Shown here piece after piece: positions 44,606-56,570 of a DNA stretch of 64,000 nt. The DNA comes from Linnemannia elongata (Eukaryota > Mortierellomycota > Mortierellomycetes > Mortierellales > Mortierellaceae): assembly GCA_036320915.1 (NCBI GenBank), contig JAXBDG010000004.1, positions 1,240,001-1,304,000 of the forward strand, given 5' to 3'. The translations under genes were made by a program, and so were the position numbers. Position 1 is the stretch's first letter, and each line of letters begins with the position of its first letter. The notes beneath the pieces were generated by a model. That model did no database searches. It had not been told where the DNA came from and saw nothing but the letters and a program-made list of their open reading frames with translations.

Positions 44606-47203
44606 ATGGCAGAGATTTCATCCCTTTCGTCGCTCCTCAAGCGACTCGAAGCTGCCACCACAAAGCTCGAGGACCTGGCCATGGCCGGGGCATCCGCTTC
44701 CAACGTCTCCTCCTCCTTGACCGGCAGCAGCGGAGCGCACGCTCCTCAGGGCCAGCTCTCCCAGCTCGCCGAGTCTGCACCTGCTTCCTCCCAGCAGGAT
44801 GCCACCCACCCCCATGTCGAGGGCTTTGATGAGCTCTTGAACGGACCCGCCAAGGGCTACTACGACCTCAGTAAGACAGTCGGTGGCCTTGTCGAGGAAC
44901 AGGTACGCACTTTCATGCCACAGGTTGACTTGTTTTTTTGCTATTGTTTTTTTCCTCGCGCGTCTTTCCGTCGTTTTTGTGCCTGAAAACGAACGACTAC
45001 AACAGCACTATTATATATGCCACATGGTCACCACTAATCAGGGTTCGTGATTATCACGCTTCCTTTCTTTCTTTCCGGCATTGACCCTTTTTATTTGTGT
45101 TATTATAGGCCAACTATGTTCGCGACTTGTTTGCTGCCCAGCGGGAGATGATCTTGGTTGCGACCTTGAGCCAAAAGCCTCCTCTGACCTCAGATGTCTT
45201 CCGTCAGTTGCTGGAGCCCACACAGAAGGAGCTGATGAAGGTGATTGAGGTTCGAGACAAGAACCGCGCCAGCCCTTTCGTCAACCACTTGACCGCTGTT
45301 GCCGACGGTATCCCCGCACTCGGATGGGTCGCCATCGTAAGTTGACTACAATAATGTGCGCTGACACGTCGTTGTATCTTTTTTTGTTCTTTGCGTTTCT
45401 TTGGCAATTGTCGTTATTCCTGTATGATGATTTGGTGGGCTGGTCAAAAAACATTATTGAAATGGCTCCGAGGGAACATTACACTATTTCTAATAATGGG
45501 TTCACTATTCTCTATGTTTCTTGCTCAATTATTAGGAGCCCAAGCCCGCACCTTATGTGGCTGAGATGAAGGATAGTGCCCAGTTCTATGCCAACCGCGT
45601 CGTCAAGGACTGGAAGGAGAAGTAAGTCGGCTTAATTGATGTTGTGTCGTTTTCCGTGTCAATTCGGTTTGTCGCGGTGTGAATTTTTTTTTATGGTTAT
45701 TTTCGTTATGGTCAAAGACTGGATGAACAGGTGGTCAACATGGCGTGACCCTGCGCCAGGACGCACAATCATGGAAAAGGGGTGGAAAGGAAACGACACA
45801 AGCTCAGGAAAGAAACGGCGGACTCACCATCTCCTTTGGGGTTGTTCTACTTTTGATGCTCAATAGGGATCAGAACCACGTTCTTTGGGTCCGCGCATAC
45901 ATGAACCTGTTGACCGAGTTGCAGAACTATGTTCGCAAGTTTCACACCACTGGATTGGTCTGGAATCCCAAGGTATGTCCTTGACTCCTAGAGAGAAAAA
46001 GGATCTTGGATCGAACTCTGGACTGAGTATAACCACTCGCCCCCCTTGCAATTTGGAAGGAAACCTGCATGGATTTCCTGATGGGTCAATAACTAAAACG
46101 ATTTCATTGTTTCCATCACTGGCCTTTATAGGGAACACTTCTTGATGGCAACAACGTGAAGCGCGCTTCAGCCACGCTTGCTCCCGCCCCTGCAGCTGCA
46201 GCTGCAGCTGCTCCCGCCCCTCCTGCTCCCTCTGCAGGCGGCCCCCCTCCTCCCCCTCCCCCACCACCACCAATGATGCTGGATACACCTGCTCCTGTCC
46301 AGAAGACCGCCGAGAATGACATGTCTGCTGTCTTTGCTCAATTGAACCAGGGAGAGGCTATCACTGCAGGATTGCGTAAGGTTGATAAGAGCAAGATGAC
46401 CCACAAAAACCCTGAGCTCCGTGCCTCTGGCATGGTCACATCTAGCCCCGGTAAGACATTCTTATATGTTTACTATAGTTGTACAAGGCACTGGTAGATT
46501 TTTCTTTGCAATTGGAAGCTGATCGGATGAACCCGAACAATTGTATATGAATAGGCAAACCTGGTTCTCCTAAGCGGGCTGGTCCCGGTGCTCCCCCCAA
46601 GCCTGCCTCATTGACACTCAAGAAGCCACCAAAGCTGGCCTTAGAAGGCAACAAGTGGGTCGTTGTAAGTATATCTTTCTCTCGTGTTTTACGCATCGTC
46701 GATGTATCTTTTCAAGGGAGCAGTATGTAACTTCATCTACCCCCATCACTTCATAGGAAAACTTTGAGAACAACAACGAAGTGATTCTGGATCAGGTTGA
46801 GCTCAATCAGTCGGTGTACATTTACGGATGCAAAAACTCGACGATTCAGATCAAGAGCAAGGTCACGACGATTGCAATGGATTCTTGCACAAAGACAGGA
46901 CTCTGCGTGGATTCTTTGATTTCTTCGCTGGATCTCGTCAACTCCAAGTCGGTCCAGGTTCAGATCTTGGGTCGTGCCCCTACCGTCAGTCTGGATAAGG
47001 TCGATTCGTGCATGGTCTACTTGTCGAAGGAATGCCTGGATGTTGAGATCTTGACGTCCAAGTGTTCGGCGGTCAACATCTTGACACCCGAGACGACAGA
47101 AGATGGCAACGACGACTTTGTTGAGCGTCCTGTTCCTGAGCAGTTCTTGACCAAGATTGTTGATGGCAAGGTCATCACCACTGCTGTCGAGCACAGTGGA
47201 TAG
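44606..47203 (+). CDS. SRV2: Adenylyl cyclase-associated protein (CAP)
   Basis: Seven exons: 44606..44902, 45109..45336, 45536..45621, 45867..45972, 46132..46450, 46555..46664 and 46757..47203, giving 530 residues. The N-terminal helix [16 protein letters not shown] holds the RLE motif that binds adenylyl cyclase. The helical folded domain ends with [27 protein letters not shown]. An Ala/Pro stretch and a run of ten Pro (profilin site) follow. A WH2-like region ([24 protein letters not shown]) precedes the C-terminal beta-helical CARP domain ([31 protein letters not shown]). CAP recycles cofilin-bound actin and links Ras to adenylyl cyclase. Length and domain order are complete. The stop is at 47201-47203. 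Confidence 0.96.
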
Positions 47204-47692
47204 ATATTCTTCGACGAATGCATATCAAAAGCAATCGATGGACAATAAAACAACAGCAACCTTTTTTTTTTTTAGCCACGTTCTGTCGTAATGCCTATGG
47301 GTATGTGCACCTTGTCTTGCTTGTTGTAATCCAGTGTGTCTTTCTTCGACCCGAAAGCAAACCAGCGGGCTCACCTCAATTTATGTAAAAGGAGAGTAGC
47401 GTGAATTTAAACAAGGACCGTCTGGGCAGAAAAATGTGCTCATCATCGACTTTTGTGTGCATTCACTTCTTTGTCCCTTCACTTCCCTTGCCTCTCCTTA
47501 CCTCTCAATCCCCACCTTCACACCTACATTCCACTCTCTGTCAGTCTCACTCACCTTACCAAACGCTTTTCATTCCTCTCCCGCCTACATTCAGTCTTCT
47601 GCATTCCTGCAGTTGCATCACACCTCTACTGTTCAGAAACACACACACACACAACCTCAAACCCACTCATATACCCTTTCCTCTACACCATA
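47204..47692. other. Intergenic: CAP 3' side and wall-protein leader
   Basis: About 490 bases without a supported gene. The right half is C/T-rich and open in the frame of the next gene, but its translation is Ser/Pro/Leu noise and a clear signal peptide begins only at 47693. Confidence 0.6.
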
Positions 47693-48635
47693 ATGACCCG
47701 CTTCTCCAGCTGCAGAAGCAGTAGTAACAAAAACGCCTTCCTCTTTCTCGCAACTCTCCTCTTCACCCTCCTCTCTATCCTCCTAACCTCTCACACAACT
47801 TCTGCCGGCGGCTATACCTTCCAAAACCCCACCGCCGCAACCCGCTGGTCCACCGGCCAACCAGGCCTCATCACCATTGTATCCACCGACGCCGCCAAGG
47901 CCGACACATCCCCCACCTCCCGTCTCCTCACCATCACCCTCCGCATCTCCTCTGGAGGAATCTTTGGAGGTAGTACTGCCGTTGCGGTTATCAAGGACGG
48001 GTTCCAGTTGCTGGTGCCCCCTGGCTCGACGACGGGGAGTGTGACACTTACGATCTCGGATTGGGTTGTCCCGGCGACCTTGGCGGCAGGGAATAAGTAT
48101 TCTGTGCACCTTGCCAGGACGAAGGATGGATTCTTTGATATCCCGGATAGCGTCGATTCTCCTAACTTCCAAATCGTTGCAGGTAACTCATCCCACAGAG
48201 CTGGAGAAAGTAGTTGTGACAGTTTTGTTCTTTATTAATGGCTGCTTTCTCAAAAGGTCTGGCAGAGTAAGGTGCTAGCGGACATTAATCATAATTATCT
48301 TCCCCCTTTTTCATGCCTCCACACGTTCACCTCACATCCATCCATCCACAGCAAACGTAACAGCCCCAACCCCGACGCCTACAACGACAACTACCGCGCC
48401 AACACCAACACAGACCTCGACCTGTAACGACATCAAGGAACAATGTGCAGCACAGAGCAAAGCCTTCGAGCCCGCTTCTGGAACAACCCCTTGTTCCTGT
48501 GGAGCTGCATTGATTGTCCCCAGCATCATCGGAAGCACCAACAGTGCTTCTAGTAACAAGAACACGTTCCAGAGCACCGGTGGTCCTACCGCTGCATTTG
48601 CTTTCTTGCTCCTCGTCGTATTGACCCTGTTTTAA
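47693..48635 (+). CDS. GPI-anchored, Kre9/Knh1-like secreted wall protein
   Basis: Two exons, 47693..48182 and 48352..48635, give 257 residues. A signal peptide spans residues 1 to about 38 (FLFLATLLFTLLSILL core, then TSAGG). The next 120 residues, beginning YTFQNPTAATRWSTGQPGLI, match the Ser/Thr-rich GPI-anchored Kre9/Knh1-type domain, a beta-sandwich found in many fungal surface proteins. A Thr/Pro-rich segment and six Cys (C-NDIKEQC, CSC) follow. The last 19 residues are hydrophobic (AAFAFLLLVVLTLF), the sign of GPI attachment. The protein should sit at the plasma membrane or wall and may help glucan or wall assembly, by family analogy only. Confidence 0.87.
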
Positions 48636-48854
48636 GGATTCTTGTATCTTTCTGCATGCACCACAAAGTAGTAAAACCATTTAACTTTACAAATAATACC
48701 ATCCAGACGCGCTTCATTTACACTATCTTCGTTTCCTGTACCACTCTTGTCATCAGAAGAATAAGAGGGATTTATAAAGAATCAAAGAAAAAGCTAGACC
48801 TTCATTCATCTAGCGGTGTTTATTTGGAAGTGAAAACGACAGGAAAAAGAAGAT

Positions 48855-51623
48855 TTACATGTTCCAACCACGACTGAGGTATCCATCAGGTCGAGTCCGC
48901 CGACCAAGATGCCTGGCTTCAGGTCCCAAATCAACCCACGGCATATTGATCCGCGCCTTCAGGAGCATCTTCCGAGCCGCGGCATCAACATCCTCTGCGG
49001 CCGAGCTGGGCGCAGGCAGGTACTTGTAGCGAGCAGACCCGCCCGCCTTTCGGTAGTGGTACCGGTGCATGTCCGAGGTTTCGGTGAAATGATGGTGCCC
49101 GTTGTTGGCCGCTGGCAGCGTCAGGCTCACACCCATCACCTGCAGTTGGTCCATCTGTTGTGCAAGTCGGATCATCCCTTGCATCGTCACTCGAGGGTTG
49201 TCCATGATCGAAAGCTCATACAGCCGGTTGCTCCACGTGTCCTCTCCATCTTCGTCTGTCTCAGCATGACCACCTTCCGCACTCTCCAGATCCCGATTGC
49301 TGTTATCGCCTCTGATCGTCGTCTCTATCATCTTTTGAAGGCTCTCGTCGGTAATCTCTGGCCACGGCCCTCGAATCATTACACGTCGCAGAGCCGGCCC
49401 GGTGACAATGGGTAAGAGTGTCATATCACACCTCCTCGGGTGGTCTTCCTCTCCATTGCTGTTACCGTGACCGCGAGGAGCCCGGCTTGGACGGTAGAGT
49501 CGGTTCCGTGCAACAGAGGTGTTGGTGTACGTAATGATCGAGAAGGCGAGGTTCCGAAGGTTGGGCATATATCGCAACGACTCTACATCGAACACGCTCG
49601 CAATGGGTCCCGTCAAGTCCAACTCTGTCAAACTAGGGACCTCCCATCGGATAAACAGCGAACCAGTTGCGATCGACGGTAAAAGGTTATAAAAGTCCTC
49701 GTCGTCCATTCTTCCGTCCGGAGCACCGTCCATGTCCTGTTGTTGTTCCTTGGGTTCCTGTCCACCATTGCCCTTCTTGCTCTTTAATTCCGAAAGTGAT
49801 TTACCAGCTAGCAATTCCTCTGCATGATCTAGCCATTCGCCTCCACCCGCTGTATACTCGATATCTGATACGACCTCGAGCACAAGCAGCGTCGTCCGAA
49901 AACCGTAGAGCGCGTCTCGAAGAATGTCAAAGACAGCGTGGTCGGTAGGGCCATGGACACGCAGGTGGGATAGACGGACAAGTGGTCGTGCTGTCTTGAA
50001 TCTCTCGGATCCGGATAAATTCATGTCACGCAACCAAGGGTAGAGTTGAGGGTCTAATGTCGTTCCACGAGTGCTGCCGCTTGCCGGAGCTTTCGAGCGT
50101 TCCAGGGCTCGCCTGTGATCGTTCCAGTCCTGAACTGCCCATGAAAACATGTCGCCCGAGCTCGAAAACACGTCCAGGCTGTGCAGCCGTCGACATCGCG
50201 AGAGAAATTCCGGTCGGCTGAATGAGCGGTCGGTGTGTGGGGTGGTCACGTATCCGATCCGCAGTGATCGTAACGACCGGACATCGAGCGCGTTCAGTTG
50301 AGAAAGCTCCGTTCTGTTCCAATACACCGTGTCGATGGATTCCAGCCCAGGGCCGAGCGCCAACATAAACTGAAGCGGATCAAAAGGTTGTCCTGCGAGC
50401 CGTGCATCATCCCACATACTCCTGCTGGTCGCGTATGTCACATGTCGAATCGCAGCTTTCCGACCATAGACGCCCCTTCGCAAGCTCAAGATCTGTTGTC
50501 GTTCTTGGCTGTCATCGTAACGACTGTCGTCATCCTCAAGCCTCTGGGCTTGGGCAGCAGGGAACAAAGTGGCGTGATCCTTCAGAAAGCTGTACACCAT
50601 TTCGAGTTCCTGGACTGACCAGACAGGATCGCGCAGCTTGATGGTTGAAAGGAGCTCGAACTGTTCCATATGTGCATGTAGATAGGGGACGACGACGCTT
50701 GGACTTTGGATGAAGATCGACTCTATTTGCCTGGGGTTGTGTAGAAGGATGGCCTGCTCGATCTCGCCCAGGTACTTGTCGTATTCTCGGCGGCCCGCGC
50801 CGGGGTATATTTCCCTGAGGATGAACCCAATGGAGCGATGGTCTTGATGAGTGTAAAAATAAAAATAGTCCATGAGGAGGCCAGTCTTGTTGTCGCTCCT
50901 GAGACGGTTGTTGTCATTGCTGCTGTCTACGGTAGTGTTCTCAGATGGACAATCATCCTCAAAGGATATTAAATCCGCAGAAGGGTCGAGTTCGTGAAGG
51001 TGCTGCCGTTCAAGGTCGCCAGTGTCCTCCAGATCGGCAAAGTAACTGGTGGGGGCAAGTGTCATCGAAGCAGACCAATCGTTAGGCGCCTCCAAGGAAG
51101 GTTTCCGTCTTGACCAGACAGGGTTTTCTACTGGAGGGATAAGGGGTTCAATGTTCTCGAGTCCAACTGAGTCGTCCAAGATGGACGCCTTTTGTTTCGT
51201 GGTTCGAGACGAAGGGGCCAAGGGTCTGAGCTGCAAGTTCTGAAACAAGAGCCTCGAGAGGAGCTTCGTGCGTTCGAGGAAACGGTTCCAGCCATGGGCA
51301 GAATTGCTGACTTGGGGGCTACCCGATGCCGAATCGGCTATGGCGGCGAGGCCGAACGGGCTCTTATATAGGAAACGGACGGTAAGCTGGAAGAACTGTC
51401 GCGAAACAAAGAGCAGGCTGTAGAGCGAGGCGAGGTCGTGTTGGAGGAAGGCGAGGATGATCTCGAGACATTCTGGTGGCAATGGGGCGACTGTAGATGG
51501 AGGGCGAGCAGGCAGAGGAAGGAGAGGGGGAGGGTCATGGGAGTATGTGGTGTGCATTGAGATGTTGGGTGCGAATTTGCGAAGCGAAGGTAAAGAAGTA
51601 GAGGGATGTTGTAAGAAAGCCAT
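48855..51623 (-). CDS. F-box protein
   Basis: A single-exon frame of 922 residues. An F-box lies at about 48-95 (LPPECLEIILAFLQHDLASL, then VSRQFFQLTVRFLYK). The rest is weakly leucine-rich repeat-like, with blocks such as LRNLAFSI and LTELDLTGPIASVFDVESL, plus acidic and Gln-rich inserts. Such proteins are substrate adaptors of SCF ubiquitin ligases and are numerous in Mortierella-type genomes. The target is unknown. I chose the ATG at 51623 (MAFLQHPSTSLPS). The frame extends to an ATG at 51755, but those 44 codons are Phe/Arg-rich and unlike the rest. The upstream neighbour on the same strand ends only 184 bases away. Confidence 0.8.
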   Translation of the reverse strand: MAFLQHPSTSLPSLRKFAPNISMHTTYSHDPPPLLPLPARPPSTVAPLPPECLEIILAFLQHDLASLYSLLFVSRQFFQLTVRFLYKSPFGLAAIADSASGSPQVSNSAHGWNRFLERTKLLSRLLFQNLQLRPLAPSSRTTKQKASILDDSVGLENIEPLIPPVENPVWSRRKPSLEAPNDWSASMTLAPTSYFADLEDTGDLERQHLHELDPSADLISFEDDCPSENTTVDSSNDNNRLRSDNKTGLLMDYFYFYTHQDHRSIGFILREIYPGAGRREYDKYLGEIEQAILLHNPRQIESIFIQSPSVVVPYLHAHMEQFELLSTIKLRDPVWSVQELEMVYSFLKDHATLFPAAQAQRLEDDDSRYDDSQERQQILSLRRGVYGRKAAIRHVTYATSRSMWDDARLAGQPFDPLQFMLALGPGLESIDTVYWNRTELSQLNALDVRSLRSLRIGYVTTPHTDRSFSRPEFLSRCRRLHSLDVFSSSGDMFSWAVQDWNDHRRALERSKAPASGSTRGTTLDPQLYPWLRDMNLSGSERFKTARPLVRLSHLRVHGPTDHAVFDILRDALYGFRTTLLVLEVVSDIEYTAGGGEWLDHAEELLAGKSLSELKSKKGNGGQEPKEQQQDMDGAPDGRMDDEDFYNLLPSIATGSLFIRWEVPSLTELDLTGPIASVFDVESLRYMPNLRNLAFSIITYTNTSVARNRLYRPSRAPRGHGNSNGEEDHPRRCDMTLLPIVTGPALRRVMIRGPWPEITDESLQKMIETTIRGDNSNRDLESAEGGHAETDEDGEDTWSNRLYELSIMDNPRVTMQGMIRLAQQMDQLQVMGVSLTLPAANNGHHHFTETSDMHRYHYRKAGGSARYKYLPAPSSAAEDVDAAARKMLLKARINMPWVDLGPEARHLGRRTRPDGYLSRGWNM

Positions 51624-51807
51624 AAAGGAATAAAAGAACAGTCGAACGAACGGGCCTCTGTTGGTTTTTCGAAAAGGGTGAGGAGCCAATTGAATTGGTC
51701 GCACAAACGAACACCTTTTTATTCTATTTCTTGAAATGAAAGAGCATTGGATCATGCAAACGAGGTTGTTGGTGATGAATACGAATATGATATGGATATC
51801 AACGCCA

Positions 51808-54236
51808 TCAGCTGGACATCTCCTTCATCACACGATCGACAATCATGTCCCGCCGCTTCACATCCAACGCGGGTCTGCCTCCACCTAACCAAGAAGCCGA
51901 CGACGACGATGATCCACCACTCTCCGTTCCAACAACAGTGTCCCGAAGCATCTGCACATAGTCGTCCAGTCTCTCAGCGCTCCATTCAGCATTCGCTTCT
52001 CCCTGCGAGCCTCGCCGGCCCTCTGGCCCTGGAAGCCCAACAGAGACTTGTAGAAACCCGAAAATGTCTCGCAGATTCTCCCTCAACGACAAGTTGCGCA
52101 TCTTGTCCTGTGCATGTGTGTGCTGCAGCACATCAAACTTGTACTGCAAGTCTTGTCCTGGGGGACCAGCCGTGTGGGGGTTGGCTTGGATCAAAGCAGC
52201 TGTAGAAGAGGTCGATGATGTGGGTGTATGGGCAGATGTTGGTGTTCCTGAGGGTGGCGTCCTGTTGTTGTTGTTGGTTGCAAGTTTCTGTTGAAGGTGC
52301 TGCTGTTGTTGAGTCATGCCTAGTAGTAGCGAACATAATATGAAAAGTGTCAGCCTGGAAGCTCTTTAGAGACATTGAGTGAATGACGTAGCCACCATTT
52401 CGGTAGAGCTTACCTTGAATAGTGTTCTCGAGCGACGAGATCTTGTTTTGTAGTGACTGAATGATCGCCTGGAGCTCTCGGGTATCTTCAGTCTTGGGTG
52501 AGGAGTGTTGCCTCTCGTGCATGCGCGCTTGCAGCGGTGATCCCGTATTGGAGTAGTTCGGGAAGACGGGGCTGGGTGCTCCTGATACCGATTGTGGGTT
52601 GTTCGTCTTGAAGGCGGAGGGCTCAATAGCCTAGATGCGCAACAGTAAAAAAAACCCATTAGCAAAGTTGTCGTCCTATGCTGTCACACAGAGCCGGCTA
52701 AAAATACGCGTTAGGAATCACTTGGCAAAGAGCACTTACTGGATCGAGATCAAATGTCAAACCCTTCACGTTCCTGCCATTGCTCTGACCGGGTCCGTTG
52801 TTTGACGCGGTGGTGTTCATGGGTGAATAAGCTGTCGCATCAAAGACAGGAGGATTGACGTTGTTGCTGTTGGTATTGTTGTTGCCGTTCCTGCTGATAC
52901 CTGGCAACTTTTGCTTGGGCTCTGCTCCCGAAGGACTACCAAGGACCGCAGTAGTGACGCCAATACCGCCCAGTGTCCGGATGGGCATCGCGCTGAGATT
53001 GGTGACATTAGCAAAAACACCAGAGCCTGTTCCTTGCTTCTTCTTGTTCTTGTCTAGTGTCTGGAGGAGTCGACGCCGTTGAGATTCCGCAGCTGACTCC
53101 TTGGTATTTGTCTTGGCACTCTTGCTCACTTTCTTTTGCGTCGTTGATCCTCCAAGAGAGCTTCCCAGAACAGCTTCCGTGTCGTCGACATCAATCTCCT
53201 CTGATCCCGAGCTAATGTTCCTCCTGCGTCGCCCATTTGAATCTAGAGACCGCTTGTTCTTAGTATGGCCCTTTGATCCGCGACTTGATGCGCTCGACTG
53301 CGTACTTGATTTGCTCTTCAGGATATCGTCGTCTGACTCTTCCTCCATGACCACGTCCTCATCGTCGTCCTCCTCTTCGTCCTCTTCCTCGTCATTCTCG
53401 GTCTCTGAGGAGGACTCTCCGTAGTACTTGGCACGCTTTGATCGACCGGAACCGCCACCATTAGCAGAGGTAGATCGTCTGCGTTGTGCTGATTGGCTCT
53501 TCATGATTTTGTTCAAGATGCCCGTATCCCGATGTACATCGCAGTAGATCTGGGCATGCTTGCCCTTGGTCATAAGATCGTGTTCTTGTGCGCATGTAAC
53601 ATGCATGGCCCTGGTGCAGCTGTCGGCACCACAGGGCGAGCAGACTCCGGTATCGGTTTTGCAGAGACAACAGATCTGCTTACTGACGAGCGAGGTGTCG
53701 AATTCGATGCGGTCCACGTTTTCGTCCAGACGTGGGTGGAAGCGTGCACAGGCTAGGTGGATGTATTGGTTGGGTATTGTTGTACGCTTGAAAGCTCCTG
53801 AAGTTTGAGGACAGCAACAACATGGCTATTGGTGTATGAAGAGACAATGGCAAGGATGAGTGCAAGAGTTACAAGGGCGATGATTAATAAAAATTGGATG
53901 TTAGCATATGAAATTTAATTTTCCCATAAAGCCTTCATTTCACGTACCGTATTCATGACGGGTATCCGGTCCTCGCATCGCTGGCAGTACCAATTGCCTG
54001 AGGGTACCACGTCAACGCCGTAGCACGCTTGATGGACGGGGATGTCACAGCCTTATGGTTCAAAATCAAAGAAGAGTGATGCGTGTACGTATGTTAGTTG
54101 AGTTGAGGGAGGATGGTTCCACAAACGAGGGGTAAAGAGAAGAGTATGTGTTGTGTCAGCGTCTGTCTGGACCTTTCTTTTGCTTCGACTACGGAGTTGA
54201 AGATGGTCACAGCCCTGTCCTCTTTGTCCTCCTCAA

Positions 54237-54267
<31 letters not shown>

Positions 54268-54650
54268 CTTCTTTCGCTTCTTAAAACAAAAGTCGGAGAA
54301 TGCGGCGGTGGTGTGGCAGACGATCAATAGTTTGATTGACACAGCATTGACAACAAACTCACCTGGGCCATCGCAAAAGAGGATGGGGTTCTTCTTGAAG
54401 GATACTCCAGATCCACAGACAAGACAGTCGGTCTATCGTGTATGTATGTACATCAAAAGAAAAAAGAGAAGGGAGGTTGGGGGTGTCAGCCAAAATATAT
54501 CCACTAGCGCTAGCATTGGCCAAAACAAATATCGTGACCGACAAAAAAAGGGATTCACTTTTTTGTGATCACTCTCATTCAATGAACAAAAGAGAAAAAT
54601 GCATTCACCTTCTCTGGAACCGAGGGTGGGGTTGATTCCTTGCTTGACAT
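51808..54650 (-). CDS. AF10/AF17-like PHD-extended PHD protein
   Basis: Six exons on the minus strand: 54609..54650, 54363..54432, 53948..54051, 52740..53825, 52414..52630 and 51808..52319; 676 residues. PHD1 (about 16-62) reads CLVC...[18 protein letters not shown] and WYCQRCED. The extended PHD (about 70-170) has CCCCP...[31 protein letters not shown] and YCDVH, the set of zinc ligands of MLLT10/MLLT6 and Jade-type proteins. Acidic and Ser-rich regions follow, then a coiled coil at about 470-500 ([19 protein letters not shown]) like the leucine zipper of AF10. A chromatin reader that may work with a Dot1-type methyltransferase is inferred. The short first exon ([14 protein letters not shown]) was found by phase matching. 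Confidence 0.87.
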
Positions 54651-55183
54651 CGGGTATGGTATATATGGCTATCAAAGAAGAAAGAAAGAAAAGAAAGAAA
54701 GAGAGTTAGTGTGTTGATAGAGGAGTAGCATGGATGCGCATGGTTTTGGCCTGAATTGACGATGCCAAATATTCGTATATCGAGTGCCCTTTTGTACCTG
54801 CTGCGGTTTAGTTTTGTTCTTTATGCTCGTTATTGTTCTTTTGGATAAAGAGAGATAGTGCTGGGTATGGTGAGAGGGGAGAAAAGTAAGGAAAAGGCGG
54901 ATTGTGATGATAGATGCAGATCCTTTTCATTGAGCAGTCGAGGTCTGAATCGATAAATAAAAAGAAAGACGAAAACCTTCTCGGGCACATCGCCGACCCT
55001 TTTTTTAAAGGTACTCGTCGCCCTTAAGCCGTACCAGTCTTGACCTTCTCTCCCACGTTTTTTTTCCAAGTCCTCCACCCCTGTATCACCAACCGACAGC
55101 TGTTTACCATTCGCTTCTACTTTTATCTTCTTTGCCTTTCACTTTTGAGCTCTCCACTCTTCCCTCACTTACATATATCCTTA
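54651..55183. other. Divergent promoter between AF10-like gene and LYC1-type gene
   Basis: 533 bases. The last 100 are C/T-rich, as in leaders of other genes here. No separate gene is supported. Confidence 0.55.
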
Positions 55184-56570
55184 ATGACTGCTGTAACCTC
55201 ATTCGCCCACGAAGACATTCACCTCATTCGTGTATACTCACCCGACATCATCCAGCAGACATGGACCAACAACCGTGTGGAATGGGGACCCTCCCTCGAC
55301 GAAGAGACGTACTACGCCCGCGAGAGGATTTTGGCCAGTCAGGAGTTCACCCGTGACAATAAGCTCCAGGTCTGGATCCTTGTCCCCAAGACTTTTGATT
55401 CGGCCAACCCTCAGCTCGATCAGATCCTCTCCGCGGTCGAGACCTTTGAGCGCCCTGGAATCGTCGCCTCGAAGGACCAAGGTCTGAAGGATGTGCTCTC
55501 AATCAGCGTTGCCTCGGTCTTTACTCCTGCCCACTACCGAGGACGCGGTTATGCCTCCCTGATGATGAAGTAACTCTTTTTTCTTTTATTCTCATAAATA
55601 TCGTGCCCCGATGATTATCCTTCTGCTGTGTTGTGCTCCTTTTCAACCGTTACTTGACCTTTCATGTGGGTCTCAGTTAATTTTTTGTTCACCATCCTTT
55701 GCATTTTTTCTTTTTAGACTCCTCTGGAAAGAGATTAGCAGCATGAAAGGCGTGTCGTTCTCATTCCTCTACTCGGACGTGGGGCCGACCTTCTACGGCC
55801 GTCTAGGTTGGACACCCAAGCGTTCCGAGGAAATAGTCATCCCCACAGCACACCCCATCCAGGGTTCGGGTTCAGCAGTGATGATTGTTGAAAAGGTGAC
55901 AGACTCTAATTTGTCGGAGCTCATTGCGGCGGATGCCGAGCAGGTGCGCACTCTGCTGAAGGGGCAGATCGAGGCTGCTTCCCCGTCCAAGGTGTTTGCT
56001 GTCGTCACCCCGGAACCGACCTGTGTTCTCTGGTTGCATGCCCGCGCTCGATTTGCAGCTCAACATATCCTCAAGCTGGAGAGGCATCAGATCACGGAGT
56101 GGGGCGCCAAGCATGGAGAGAGCTTTGTGCTTTGGTTCCACGACCTGTTCAAGGACCAGTTGTTCATTATCCGCTGGCACTTGGACCCTAGTGACGGAGA
56201 TGAGACCGCTCGTGCGCTGATCGAGGCTGCGCAGACGGAGGCCCGGAAGTGGAATCTTTCAAAGGTTGTAATCTGGAACCCTGATCAGTCCCTGGCAGAT
56301 CTGTTGCGACTGGATATCAAGTATCGAGATAGTGCCATCCCCAGTCTGGGGCTCGTCAACTCTACTATTGAAACCGACGATATCGAGTGGGTCCACAACG
56401 AAAAATATTCCTGGTAAGGTTCTTTTCTTGGTATTTTTTTTTTTTTTTTTTTTTTTGCTTGCTACGTCTTCTTTTTGAGTTGGAGGTGGAGCACAAAGAG
56501 GTCCTTTTTTATTATGCTAACTTACGACTGACTCATTTTCTATTTATCATCTCAATGCCATAGGTGCTGA
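55184..56570 (+). CDS. LYC1: LYC1-type GNAT N-acetyltransferase
   Basis: Exons 55184..55569, 55718..56413 and a terminal 7-nt exon 56564..56570 give 362 residues ending in Cys. If the last intron is retained, TGG TAA ends the protein one residue earlier at Trp. The acetyl-CoA loop reads VASVFTPAHYRGRGYASLMM (RGRGYA). LYSDVGPTFYGRLGW is diagnostic of the LYC1 family, and the C-terminal domain contains WHLDP and DDIEWVHNEKY. Yarrowia Lyc1 acetylates the epsilon-amino group of lysine in lysine catabolism; substrate identity here is by family. Length is normal. The final intron has a good donor (GTAAGG) and acceptor (GCCATAG). Confidence 0.9.

Noticed and set aside
51624..51755. Longer N-terminus for the F-box protein
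   Set aside because: The 44 extra residues are Phe/Arg-rich and unlike the rest, and the upstream gene ends only 53 bases beyond.
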